Source: Hydrangea macrophylla
Lineage: Eukaryota > Streptophyta > Magnoliopsida > Cornales > Hydrangeaceae
Assembly: GCA_033977485.1 (NCBI GenBank)
Contig: CM066998.1
Location: 30,567,501 to 30,631,500, forward strand
Length of the DNA: 64,000 nt
Direction: 5' to 3'
The notes beneath the pieces were generated by a model. It was not told the DNA's origin. It made no database searches and saw only the letters and a list, made by a program, of their open reading frames with translations. The position numbers and the translations under genes are program-made. Shown here piece by piece: positions 20,529 through 31,150 of the stretch. Position 1 is the first letter of the stretch; each line of letters opens with the position of its first letter.

Positions 20529-21461
20529 CTAAACTTCCAACACGAAAACTTTTTCTTCTTCCATTGCTTCGAACACCTCCAGATCTTCGAGATTGGACTC
20601 CAAACTTGACAATTCCCGTTCCCAAAATAATCTGAAAGCGGCAAGAGTGTCATTCAGCATGTCTGGAGTCGCTAGAGAACGTGGTGTACACATGAGAGGA
20701 GACTGCGGTGGAGACATAGATAATGGTGTGAAAATCCGCAGTTGTTCTGCCTCTTCCGGTGGGGTGCCAGGAGACTGCATGCGAGCCCCATGGAACAGCT
20801 GATGTGGAAGGAACACCGGAATACCATTGAGAAACATAGTGACAATCCTGGATAAGGAAAAGACAAAGGACAAACAAACCGAGATTAAGATAACGGAACA
20901 CAAGAAACAAGGATTAAACACGAAAAAAAACACAAAGAACAGGACAAAATAAAAGGAAAAGTGACTAAGTTCCAACCTCACTATTGGCATAGATTCCCAA
21001 AATGCACTAGCTGGTAAGGGGCATTGGAGTCTGAATAGCAGAAAGCTCAGGTACACATAGCGGTATGGGACCAACTCGGGAACAAGGAAGTCGTCAACAA
21101 AAACAAAAACTGCATTATGACGTTCCGGGACGACATCCTGGAGGTCACGATCTTCCCATGGCTCCCACATATCATCATTTTCCCATTGTTCCATGAGTGC
21201 ATCATCCACCATTCTCCCCATGTACAGGTCTTCTTCCTCATCCACATCATTGTCATCATGAAATTCCATATTTTCATATGGATTAATGTCAAGGAGGGCC
21301 GGTGGGTATGGAAGGTACCCTTGGGCAGCATCAATGAGAGTGTGAACTTTAGGGTCTTGATGAAGCAAGGGGCAGGGTGTAAGTTCACCCTCAGTCCAGG
21401 AGCCACAACGACATTCTGAATCAGCCCATGAACCGATAGAATGAACATCATCACCTCGCAT
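20529..21461 (-). CDS. Element 2 ORF of unknown function between integrase and the 3' ORF
   Basis: 310 codons from an ATG at 21461. I do not recognise it. The first half is acidic (HDDNDVDEEEDLYMGR, then MEQWENDDMWEPWEDRD). The middle (about 162-210) is Phe/Val/Leu-rich, such as FVLFFVFFFVF. The end has SP-rich motifs (LSMSPPQSPLM) and a Glu-rich helix. The hydrophobic stretch is encoded by T-rich DNA flanked by a GTGAGG donor (20981) and a TTATCCAG acceptor (20848), so it may be an intron; removing exactly that segment changes the frame, however. The alternatives are a membrane segment or a retained intron. It follows the integrase stop by about 155 bp. Confidence 0.35.
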   Translation of the reverse strand: MRGDDVHSIGSWADSECRCGSWTEGELTPCPLLHQDPKVHTLIDAAQGYLPYPPALLDINPYENMEFHDDNDVDEEEDLYMGRMVDDALMEQWENDDMWEPWEDRDLQDVVPERHNAVFVFVDDFLVPELVPYRYVYLSFLLFRLQCPLPASAFWESMPIVRLELSHFSFYFVLFFVFFFVFNPCFLCSVILISVCLSFVFSLSRIVTMFLNGIPVFLPHQLFHGARMQSPGTPPEEAEQLRIFTPLSMSPPQSPLMCTPRSLATPDMLNDTLAAFRLFWERELSSLESNLEDLEVFEAMEEEKVFVLEV

Positions 21462-21615
21462 CTATGCACCTACAATTGAGTGGTTCAAGGTATAGCGGAT
21501 TAGAACGAGATCATAAACATAAAAGAACGAACAAAGAATTAAAAACAAAAAAGAGAAACTAAAATGCAAGGCAAGAAAAGTAATACAACAACAATATGGA
21601 ACTCCACTTTGGACT

Positions 21616-22801
21616 TTAAGTGGGAGAATAGTTAAGCTCATCCAGCTGGATGTGCTCAACTTCAGTTTGGAAGTTCTCCACGAACGGTTTCAACCTCTGG
21701 CCATTGACCTTGAAACTACCATCGTTCTTTGGATTGACGAGCTCAACCGCCCCGAGTGGAAAGACAGTTTTTACAATGAACGGGCCTGTCCAACGGGAAC
21801 GGAGCTTCCCTGGGAAAAGGTGGAGGCGAGAGTCATACAGCAAAACTTTCTGCCCCGGCTCAAATGATTTACGAAAGATCGTACGATCGTGGCGAGCCTT
21901 CAACCTTTCCTTATGCAACCTTGCAGAGTCATACGCATCTCGTCGTATTTCCTCTAGCTCTGTAAGTTGGAGCTTGCGTAACTGACCTCCCTCTTGGATA
22001 TCAAAGTTCAATGAGCGTGTCGCCCAGTAAGCTTTATACTCAATTTCAACAGGGAGGTGGAAAGCTTTCCCGTAAACCAATCTATACGGGGACATACCTA
22101 GATTCGTCTTGTAGGCAGTACGGTATGCCCATAAAGGATCGGTCAGCTTGTATGCCCAGTCCTTTCGGTTGGAACTAACCTTCTTTTTGAGAATATGCTT
22201 GATTTCTCGGTGAGCCAATTCCGCTTGCCCATTCGACTGTGGATGATAGGCAAGAGCGATTTTATGGTGGACTCCATATTTCTTGAGAAGTGACTCCAAA
22301 GGCCTATTGCAGAAATGCTTGCCTTGGTCACTTAGTAAAGCTTTCGGAATTCCAAAACGAGACAAGATATGCTCTCTTAGAAAGGACATGACCGTTCTGT
22401 GGTCATTGCGTCTCGTTGGTATCGCTTCAACCCATTTTGACACATACTCTACAGCAAGGAGTATGTATTCACAGGTATTAGACTTGGGAAATGGGCCCAT
22501 AAAATCTATGCCCCAACAATCGAATATCTCAATTGTGATGATAGGGGTTAAAGGCATAGAATTCCTTTTAGAAATAGTTCCAAGCTTTTGACAGCGTTGG
22601 CATGTCTTGCAAAAGGAATACGCATCTTTAAAAATTATGGGCCAGTAAAAACCGCTTTGTAGAACTTTTTGTGCGGTCTTCTATGAAGCGAAGTGGCCAC
22701 CGCATGCCTCAGAATGGCATGATGCTAGAATTACAGTTATATCCTCATTGGGGACGCAGCGCCTGATAACCTGATCAGCACAGTACTTGAAAAGATATGG
22801 G
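21616..22801 (-). pseudogene. Element 2 integrase
   Basis: Athila-type integrase. The zinc region (CGGHFAS, then CKTCQRC) has a TAG at 22681-22683, after which the frame stays open to 21616. The core shows [20 protein letters not shown] and [11 protein letters not shown], the D,D,E triad of Athila with DQG in the second site. The C-terminal part ([12 protein letters not shown], then [13 protein letters not shown]) is the usual DNA-binding end. It is in a different frame from the RT-RNase H part because of a frameshift at a T homopolymer near 22807-22815. Confidence 0.88.
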
Positions 22802-25800
22802 TCATAAAAAAAAATGACGCGCGAATGAGAGGAACCGTTTTCTGTCTTGGTTTGACCAGTGATTCGGGGTTTCTCCCGTGACAAGGTAGTTCACGATATC
22901 AGCATACCAAGGCAGACTACTTACTGCCAGTAGCTGTTCGTCCGGGAACTCATCCTTAATGGATTGGGATTCAGAATTATCGACAAATGTCAATCGTGAC
23001 AAATGGTCCGCAACCACATTCTCTACTCCTTTCTTATCTTTGATTGTTAGATCAAACTCTTGGAGTAAGAGTATCCAGCGAATTAGCCGTTGTTTAGCGT
23101 CTTTCTTAGATAGCAGATACTTGAGGGTCGAGTGATCTGTAAAACAGATGATTGGTGACCCTATCAGATAAGACCTAAACTTATCCAAGGCGAATACTAC
23201 AGCCAGCAGATCCTTTTCAGTAGTTGTATAATTCATTTGAGCTCCATTCAAAGTTCGGCTGGCATAGTATATCACATATGGCTTACTGTCCTTTCTCTGG
23301 CCTAGGACCGCACCAATGGCGTAATCACTAGCATCGCACATTAATTCGAAAGGCAAACTCCAGTCAGGTGCCTGTATTATAGGTGCGGTGGTGAAGAGCT
23401 CTTTTAGATCCTCGAAGGACTTTTGGCAGCTTTCTGACCACTCGAATGGTGCATCTTTGATAAGAAGTTGACAAAGAGGTCGAGAGATTGCACTGAAGTT
23501 CTAGATAAACCGACGATAAAATCCCGCATGCCCCAAGAATGAACGGATGTCTCTCACTGTACGGGGGACAGGTAGATTTGAGATTATGTCGATTTTGGCC
23601 TTATCCACTTGGATTCCTTCATCAGAGATTATATGGCCGAGAACTATTCCCTTGGTCACCATAAAGTGACACTTTTCCCAATTCAAAACTAGGTGCTTAT
23701 CCTCACATCACATTAATACATGCTCGAGATTGTTGAGGCAATCTTCAAAGCTATGGCCAAACACTGAAAAATCATCCATGAAGACTTCAAGGATGTGTTC
23801 GACCATATCACTGAATATGCTTAGCATACACCGCTGAAAGGTAGCCGGTGCATTACATAAGCCAAACGGCATTCGACAGTAGGCAAATGTACCAAATGGA
23901 CAAGTGAATGTGGTTTTCTCCTGATCTTCAGGAGCAATTTTAATTTGGTTATATCCACTATAGCCATCCAAAAAGCAGTAATACTTGTGACCTGCCACAC
24001 GTTCTAGCATTTGATCCATGAATGGCAAAGGAAAATGGTGTTTTCGGGTCACAATATTCAAATTTCTGTAGTCAATACACATCCTCCATCCAGTGGGGAC
24101 ACGTGTTGGTACCAATTCACCATCTTTGTTTGGGATGACCGTTATGCCTGCTTTCTTTGGAACCACTTGGGTTGGACTGACCCAAGGACTATCAGATATT
24201 GGATAAATCATCCCAACATCAAGTAGTTTGAGCACTTCATTTTTAACTACTTCTTGCATGTTGGGATTCAGACGCCTTTGCATTTGTCTTGAAGGTCTAG
24301 CGTCTTCCTCCAGATATATCTTATGAGTGCATATGGATGGGCTTATGCCTTTGAGGTCAGCAATCATCCATCCCATAGCATCCTTATGCTTGGTCAGCAT
24401 TTGTACTAACTTACCTTCCTGTTCATGAGTTAAAGCAGATGAAATGATCACAGGATAAGTTTTTCCAGTCCCTAGGAATGCATATTTTAGCTCTTTGGGT
24501 AGCTCCTTTAACTCTAACTCCGAAAACTGAAAACTAGAAGGCATTGCCAACTTAGTTTTAGGAGGCAATTGTTCATATGGCATTACCCACATGCATTCTG
24601 GTTTATCCTCCTCTATCGTATCCATCATAAGACACATCTGGTTCATGTCAGCATCCAATGGAGTTGACTCTGCAGGCTGATAGATATCGCCAAATTGAGT
24701 CATCACAACTTCCAAAGGATCTTTGTAGTCGACCAAGTTAATTTCATCTTCAATGAATGTGTCAATGTAATGAATTTCTTCCTCATCATCGTATTCTTCA
24801 GATCGGGGATTAGAAAAAATTTTGACATTCAATGTCATGTTCCCGAATACGATAGTCATGATACCACTTCTAATCTTGATTGTGGCATCAATAGTGTTGA
24901 GGAATGGACGTCCAAAGATAACCGGGATGTGTGCACCAGGATTAGACATAGGTTCTGTGTCCAATATCACGAAATCAACCGGAAAGACAAAAGTGTCTAT
25001 TTGGACAAGGACGTCCTCTAACACCCCTCTAGGGTACTTCACAGATCTGTCTGCTAATTGCAAAGCGACTCGGGTGGGTTTGAGTTCACCCAACCCTAGC
25101 TGTTTATAGACTGAATATGGCAGCAGGTTCACGCTTGCTCCTAGATCGAGGAGTGCGTTATCTATCCTTTGATTCCCAATTCTACATGAGATAGTAGGTG
25201 TACCGGGGTCTTTGAGTTTTGGAGGCAACTCATTTTGAATGATCGCACTTGCTTGGCACGCGACATAAGCATGTTTCTTCACACTTTGCCTCCTCTTGAC
25301 CGTGCATAGATCTTTGAGATACTTAGCATAGGCCGGCACTTGCTTGATAGCATCTAGGAGTGGAAGGTTAATTTTGACTTGTTTAAACAATTCCAGAAAC
25401 TCCTGATTCTTCGTCTCATTCTTGGGTTTCTTCAACCATTGAGGATAAGGTGCAGGAAAAGGGCATTTTAGTGGTTCATCCTCAACAGACTCCTTTCCAG
25501 GCCTTTGCTCAACTTCTTCCTCTACTCTAGGAGCTTCAATGTTTGCCTTTATTGCCTCGCCATTAGTAGACGGCTCCTCCTCTTGAGTAGATGGTTGCTC
25601 AAGCTCATCATCCACCACTTCCTCCTCTTTGTACACTTGGGGTGTAGACAGAGGCATGCTTTTCTCTATGATTTTTCCGCTTTTCAGTGTAGTCACGGCT
25701 TTAGCATATTCTTGATTGTTAGGAGCATTGTTATGTCCCTTGGGGTTTGGAAGTGGTTGGGCATGGAATGTTCCTCCTGAACCCTCTTGTCGTGCATCTA

Positions 25801-25849
25801 TCCTTTCTAACGTGGCAGACATTCTACTCATCATCTGTATGAGTTGCTG
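22802..25849 (-). pseudogene. pol: Element 2 protease-reverse transcriptase-RNase H
   Basis: One frame shared with gag. The protease has the Athila-type ALLDLGASVNLLP site and VIFGRPFLNT. RT shows MCIDYRNLN, FLDGYSGYNQI, RMPFGLCNAPATFQRC and FMDD. RNase H starts [15 protein letters not shown] and includes [16 protein letters not shown]. Stops: TGA at 23708-23710, where the expected codon would be Arg, and TAG at 23501-23503 within the connection region. The frame ends at 22802 after an apparent slip in a run of T. Read-through of every stop would be needed for a full protein, so it is inactive. Confidence 0.9.
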
Positions 25850-27175
25850 CGTTAGATTGGCATTAGCAAGTGGCTCTTCTTCTTGTACCTTCTTGTGTGG
25901 TGGCACATAGGTATTGGTCTGTGGTGCATTGGAGGGTTGAGCTTGGTTGTAGTTATTGGTTCTGTTTTGATTGTATTGATAGGATGGCCTATTGTTTTGC
26001 CCTTGATATTGATTGTTGTTGTAGGGCTGCTATTGATATTGATTTTGAGTCCCAGCATTATTTCTCCAATCAAAACCGGGGTGATTCCATCTATTGTTAC
26101 TTTGAAAGTTATTATTGGAATTCCCTGCCCCTCAAAAACCGTGCATGGCATTCATCTCCATAGGGGCCTGCTCTTGAAAATACAGCACATTGGGACAGTA
26201 TTGAGTTGGATGTCCCAACATGTTGCATATGCCGCATGGTTCCTCAGGCATAACCTACCTAGAGCTCTCTCTTCGCATCCCTAGTTCTTCTACCTTCTTT
26301 GCCAGTTCTTCGTATTTGTTCATCAGATGATCTTCACTTTTCAATTGGTATAAACTCTTATTGTCCACACTCGATATTTGAGTTCGAGGTGTATCTTCAG
26401 AGTTAGACCATTCATGAGCATGTTCAGCTAACCACTCGAAATGAGCTTCAGCCTCTTCGGTGTTCTTTCGAAGGAATAGTCCAGAGCTCATAGTTTCGAC
26501 CAACTTCTTCGTTTTACCATTTAGTCCTTCATAAAAGTGACTGATGGTATGCCATTTCTCATATCTGTGGTGGGGACATGAGAGAAGCAAATCTTTGAAA
26601 CGCTCCCAAGTTTGGGTGAAGGTTTCATTGCTCCTCTGCTTGTAAGAACTTATTTGGCGTTTTAGCTCTGTGGTCATGCGAGGTGGAAAGAATTTTTTCA
26701 AAAACGCAATGTTCATCGCATGCCATGTGAAGATTGAATTCGGTTTTAGGGTGAGTAACCACGCCTTCGCTTTGTCCTTCAAGGTGAAGGGAAATAACAT
26801 TAAGCGTGTCACATCTACAGGACAAGTTTGGGAGAATGTTTTACAAACATCCTCGAAATCCTTAACGTGTAGATATACATTCTCGCTTTCCATCCCATGA
26901 AATGTTGGGAGGAGTTGAATCATCCCATTGTGAAATTGAAATTCGCCAGCATGTGGGGGAATGAGAATGCAAGAAGGAGTAGGTGCATGTTCTGGTTGCA
27001 TGAGATCGCACAACGGCCGTTGTGAATCATCAACTAGTACCACAACATTTTCACCATGTTCACTCTGATCATCATCCATTGATTCAGTTGGAGTGGTGAC
27101 AGGGTTACTAGAACTGGAAGAATTAGATGAATATAGAGGATTTCCGAAAATTCCGTGGACGGAACTATCGGACAT
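25850..27175 (-). pseudogene. gag: Element 2 gag
   Basis: Starts at the ATG at 27175 (MSDSSVHGIFGNPLY). The gag domain is clear: YLHVKDFEDVCKTF, LMLFPFTLKDKAKAWL, FLKKFFPPRMT and FKDLLLSCPHHRYEKWH, all close to Athila gags. A TAG at 26255-26257 ends the first open stretch. In the same frame follow a CCHC knuckle (CGICNMLGHPTQYC), a TGA at 26132-26134, an Asn/Gln-rich stretch and a TAG at 26030-26032, before the frame runs into protease. Confidence 0.9.
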
Positions 27176-27281
27176 AAATGAGAAAACCTAAGAAGATTGA
27201 AAACCTAGAGAACTCAAAGAAAAAGAAAAACAGAAATAGATCAGGAAAGATTGAGGTAATCTAAAGAATTGATCGTCGCCT

Positions 27282-27299
27282 TCCCCGGCAACGGCGCCA
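27282..27299 (-). promoter_or_regulatory. tRNA-Asp primer-binding site of element 2
   Basis: TGGCGCCGTTGCCGGGGA on the minus strand, six bases after the LTR end. This is the classic Athila site and is identical to that of element 4. Confidence 0.93.
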
Positions 27300-27962
27300 A
27301 AAACTTGACGCGCGAATAATCTTGTGTGCTCTTGTGCAATACCCAAGTGTAGGTAGACGTGAAAGTAGTAACTGGTAAGACCAGGTCGATCCCACAGGGA
27401 AGGTGTTGATCTATTAACTTAGACTAAACTCAAAAGAAAGGAAAAAAATAAATCAATAAGATTTAATAATGGCGCAGAACACAAAGTTCCACAAACTAAA
27501 ACTACTAACGAAAATAATTCAGATTAACTAAAGAACTAATTAGCTAATTAAAGCAATATTCTAAAATTGGATTTAACCTTAAGAAGAAAGAGTGGGGATT
27601 ACACGAATCCACAGTAATCTAACCATCTACCATGCAATTACTTTGAAGCACTAAGGAGTATATTACCCACAGTTCTCCATATTTCTCTGAAAATAAAGAA
27701 TCTATAGCCCTTTCATGACCGGGACTATATCATCACAGTTAACTTGAAACATGTAAAAGCGGTTTAATTCAATAGTTAAGACTCGCACCTACAATGGTGT
27801 TAGCATTGAAAGTGGTTTGCAAAATGTATTTAAAGAAAATGCCTTAGGGCCTTGATTTTTAAAATTGTTTTGACAAACTGAGCATTTAGGGACAGTATGA
27901 TAACAAATCTCAAAGACCAAAGGTCCTGGAATACTGCAGGGAACATCCTCAAGAATCAGAGA

Positions 27963-28090
27963 GTTCGATCGATCGACGATCGTTCAATCGATCGAAAGCC
28001 TTCATCCCTCAATCGATCGAAATGTTCTTCGATCGCTTGACTATCTCTGGTTTGATCGATCGAACTACCTCCGATCGATCGAACACAGGA
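27963..28090. promoter_or_regulatory. GATCGATC palindrome cluster downstream of the element 2 LTR promoter
   Basis: About six copies of TTCGATCGATCGAA or close variants, about 415-545 bp downstream of the LTR TATA box, hence in the transcribed leader. Confidence 0.7.
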
Positions 28091-28502
28091 TTTATTCTGC
28101 TGCATGGCAGAGGCTAAAGATCACTGTTTCATCGTGTTTTCCCAACTTCAGGACTACTCAGACATCGTCTGGAGTGTCACTGGTTGGTATTTAACATATG
28201 AAAAAATTAAGGCTTTGTTTGGATGTCAGTTTTTCATGAAAACTATGAAAACTAGTGATTTTAACTTATCTAGCATGCAATACTACGAGATTGAAGATTA
28301 AACTACGACTAACTAAGTACAGAATGTAAATAAACAATAAATAAATAACCTGGAACGAACGATCTCGTATTAAATTATAAGAATCCGAACTCACAATGTA
28401 AAATCTTGGATAAAAACCTACAAAACAATGTAAACTCTCTATCTCTCTCTCTAAAAACTGATGAAAAACAAAGGTGGGCGTCCCTTGGGACGTATACAAT
28501 GC

Positions 28503-28511
28503 TCATATATA
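28503..28511 (-). promoter_or_regulatory. TATA box of the element 2 LTR
   Basis: TATATATA on the minus strand (context TTTTCTATATATATGAGC). Confidence 0.55.
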
Positions 28512-28578
28512 TAGAAAAACAAAAGGCTAGGGTGAAAATTCCGCAACTGCTGCGTACGTGAAAGTTTCTGAAAATACC

Positions 28579-28695
28579 ATGTTCGATCGATCGAACATTT
28601 CTCGATCGATTGAACATTTGGAACTCAAGCGCTTCAACTTTCTTTAAGCGATCGAACCTTCGATCGATCGAACTGTCGTCGATCGCTCGAACTTC
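28579..28695. promoter_or_regulatory. GATCGATC palindrome cluster upstream of the element 2 LTR TATA box
   Basis: Five or six copies or variants, about 70-190 bp upstream of TATA on the minus strand, in U3. The element 4 LTR has the same arrangement (44800-44875). Confidence 0.7.
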
Positions 28696-28823
28696 AGACT
28701 TCAGCTTTGAATTCTTTTGTCTGCACTACAGCATTCCAGTTGTCCTGACGTTCTCTCTAGTCCACACAGCAGTGATCTGCACAAACAATAGCCAAAACAA
28801 TACACTTTATCATAGATTAATCA

Positions 28824-29072
28824 CATTGTATGAAAACTAGCCTTCTAATGCAAATTGCAGATAAAACGGGAAGTTGTAATTAAAACCAATGCAATTCTTC
28901 CTTTTAGCGCGGTTGTATTTTACAAATACCCCCGCTTTGCAATAACCTTAAAGACAACCCTCGGTTAACCTTCATAGAGGACTCATGCGTGCGAACGTCG
29001 CTTGCATGGCCCATTCGCGCGATGCCTCCTTCTGCCTATAAATAGGACTGATCAAGCCCTAATTTCGGAACA

Positions 29073-29116
<44 letters not shown>

Positions 29117-30369
29117 ATTTTTTTTTCTCTCACTCTGATGATTTACACCCCCAAACCCTACTCTCCTTCCTCCTTTCACCAGCCACCACACACCACGTCG
29201 CCACCAACCACCACCGATTCTGACACCATCGCAACTGCAACCGTCACCATCGACGCCGCAAATTACGGTGCAAATTCTTCTCTCCTCCTCTCTCTATCTT
29301 CAGGTATATACATATATATTTACACACCCACCTATATTTATACACACCCCCAAATCTTAGACCTACCCCTGGTATATATATACAGATATAGATATATATA
29401 GATAGATGTATATATACATATATGTATATATTCATATCCACACTTACCCCAAACCCTAACCATAGTTAGGGTTAGGACACTGCGGCTGAGAATATATATA
29501 CACATATTGTCGTATTGATTGGGGTCGGATTCATACAAAATTACTTTCTAAACCCCACCTTAGACTAGGAAATTGATCTTTGATAGAAATTGAGTTCATT
29601 TTGATTTCATAAAATTAATATCTTCGCCTCAGTATAAAATTAATTTTGTCAAGACCAATTTCTATCAGGGCTGATGTTGATGCAATTATTGGTGTGTACA
29701 TAAATTGTTTTGTCCGAAAGTGATCTCATATTGACTGAATGTCGGGTTGTGTTAGCATTTGGTCTATGACTTAATCTGCACCCACTTTAATAAGACCAAC
29801 ATGAGTCCTAGGATTCAACCATTCTTAGAAATCAAACACATTAATTTTGTCGTTAATTAACTTACTTGACTTGTGTTCACTTTTTTTATCACCGAAGAGG
29901 CCTTATGTAAGTTTCTCACATCTAATATACATTTGATTTCAATTTTCATTATCACATAGTTATGACCTTACCTTGTAAAAGACCATAGCACATTAAGCAT
30001 TACTCAAATCTAACTTGTGAACCTCCAATCACCACCTCAACTTAAATGTTTAGCAAATAAGATAATCTTGATTATATTTACATTGTTCATTAAATATACG
30101 GCAAGTACCCCATGACTTGCCGCAATGTGTGTGCCCTCATTGGGATGATCATTGGCAAGGGGGCAGTCCCTTCTCGTAATTGCTGGGTATTCCCCCGTGA
30201 ACCCCATTTTAATTACAGTGATGACTGCATAGTGATTGTATCCCTTGCTAGTATTTTCTTTGTTTGTAGGTGACCCTTTTCCTCTTTTCCCATTTTCCAT
30301 TTCTTTTTGGATAATTAGACCAATTTAGAGGGGACATTTTTGATTTTTTTTTTCTTTTTCATTTTCTTT
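28824..30369. other. Promoter-like sequence and simple repeats, no assigned gene
   Basis: A GC-rich stretch with GCGTGCGAACGTCGC and CATTCGCGCGATG (28986-29025) precedes TATAAATA (29037-29044), then a CT repeat and an open stretch (29138 on) with no family resemblance. AT dinucleotide-rich DNA (29300-29430) and a telomere-like inverted repeat (29453-29472) follow. The layout resembles an LTR promoter on the plus strand, but no primer-binding site follows. From 29500 to 30370 I see nothing. Confidence 0.35.
29076..29114. repeat. CT microsatellite
   Basis: Uninterrupted CT repeat of about 19 units, about 35 bp after TATAAATA, where a 5' UTR would lie. Confidence 0.95.
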
Positions 30370-31150
30370 TACACCTACCTCAAAAACATGACCAAAAGAC
30401 CGGTAAAATTTGCTTCCAATTCTCAACCATCTCAGAAACAACAATAAGGAAAAGAGAAGTCCTCATACCCTAAACCGAATGACTTTTCCCCTAAATATAA
30501 CAACCGCGATCTCAAGTATGAGACCGCCATTGACGCTGGCTTCTTCGGGTCCAATATAGATGCCAGGTGGGGCAACAACATCTTGACAGCCCGCAAACTA
30601 GCCCCACCACTTTTCATTTGAAACCTAGAGACCTCATCACATACCCTAGACTTGTACGACTTTTCTACCAAAATCTCTAGCACCAAAAGGCATCCCTAAG
30701 TCAGCACGCGTACCTAAACACGACCATTGACAGCCACACCATCACCATTAACCCCAATAACATAGCTGATGCCCTCTAACTCCCCTCTCACTCTTACCAA
30801 GTCCCAAAACTCAATGTCCTATCCAAATAATGCCATTTTACACATATTAGCCAGGACATGTGCGGCAGCCGCACTGGTTCAGGGCAAACTATACGATGAT
30901 CACATATACCTTGCTAGATGTGGTTCATCGATCACGTGTTCAAGAAGAACCTATACCCTCTAGGACATGAACAAGAGCAGACCAAGGAAATTCACCACGC
31001 CCTCCAAGCCATTTATCGCGGTGATTGGTTTCACCCTGGTTTTATCATTATGGAGGGCATACGTATTGCTGGCCATACTATTGACCATGCCACCGACTCC
31101 AAGCTACTCCTGCCTTATCCCCGAACTATTGCAGCAATTCTTTGATCCAA
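30370..31150 (+). pseudogene. Degenerate Athila-type ORF remnant
   Basis: Plus-strand sequence broken by several stops and frame changes. The most recognisable part (30918-31145) reads WFIDHVFKKNLYPLGHEQEQ and ends LLLPYPRTIAAIL, which resembles the C-terminal part of the Athila ORF-1 / putative plant transposon family. An upstream piece near 30500 (RDLKYETAIDAGFFGSN) is open but unassigned. It precedes an Athila-type tail in the same orientation, as expected for the 3' ORF of a decayed element. Confidence 0.4.

Larger units (their letters stand above)
16134..28823 (-). mobile_element. Element 2: Athila-lineage Ty3/gypsy retrotransposon, cut at its 3' side by element 1
   Basis: Minus-strand order: 5' LTR (about 28823-27306), tRNA-Asp primer-binding site, gag, protease-RT-RNase H, integrase, an ORF of unknown function, an Athila-type 3' ORF, then a 1.8-kb non-coding tail. 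The tail stops at 16134 where element 1 is inserted, so the 3' LTR must lie left of the window. The outer LTR end near 28823 is a guess based on the TGAT start of related LTRs. Confidence 0.85.
27306..28823 (-). repeat. 5' LTR of element 2 (outer end uncertain)
   Basis: Inner end TCA at 27306, matching the AAGTTTTTGGCGCC junction of element 4. It shares TGTGGGATCGACCTGG and CACTTGGGTATTGCACAAG-like sequence near that end with the element 4 LTR. A TATA box lies at 28503-28511, with palindrome clusters on both sides. Confidence 0.65.

Noticed and set aside
20820..20985. Hydrophobic stretch in the 20529-21461 ORF as an envelope transmembrane segment
   Set aside because: It is encoded by T-rich, intron-like DNA with splice-like borders; no signal peptide or furin-type site is seen. 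Kept only as an alternative.
29138..29401. Plus-strand open stretch after the CT microsatellite as a host gene exon
   Set aside because: Low-complexity Pro/Thr/Ser composition running into TA repeats; no family resemblance and no downstream exon.
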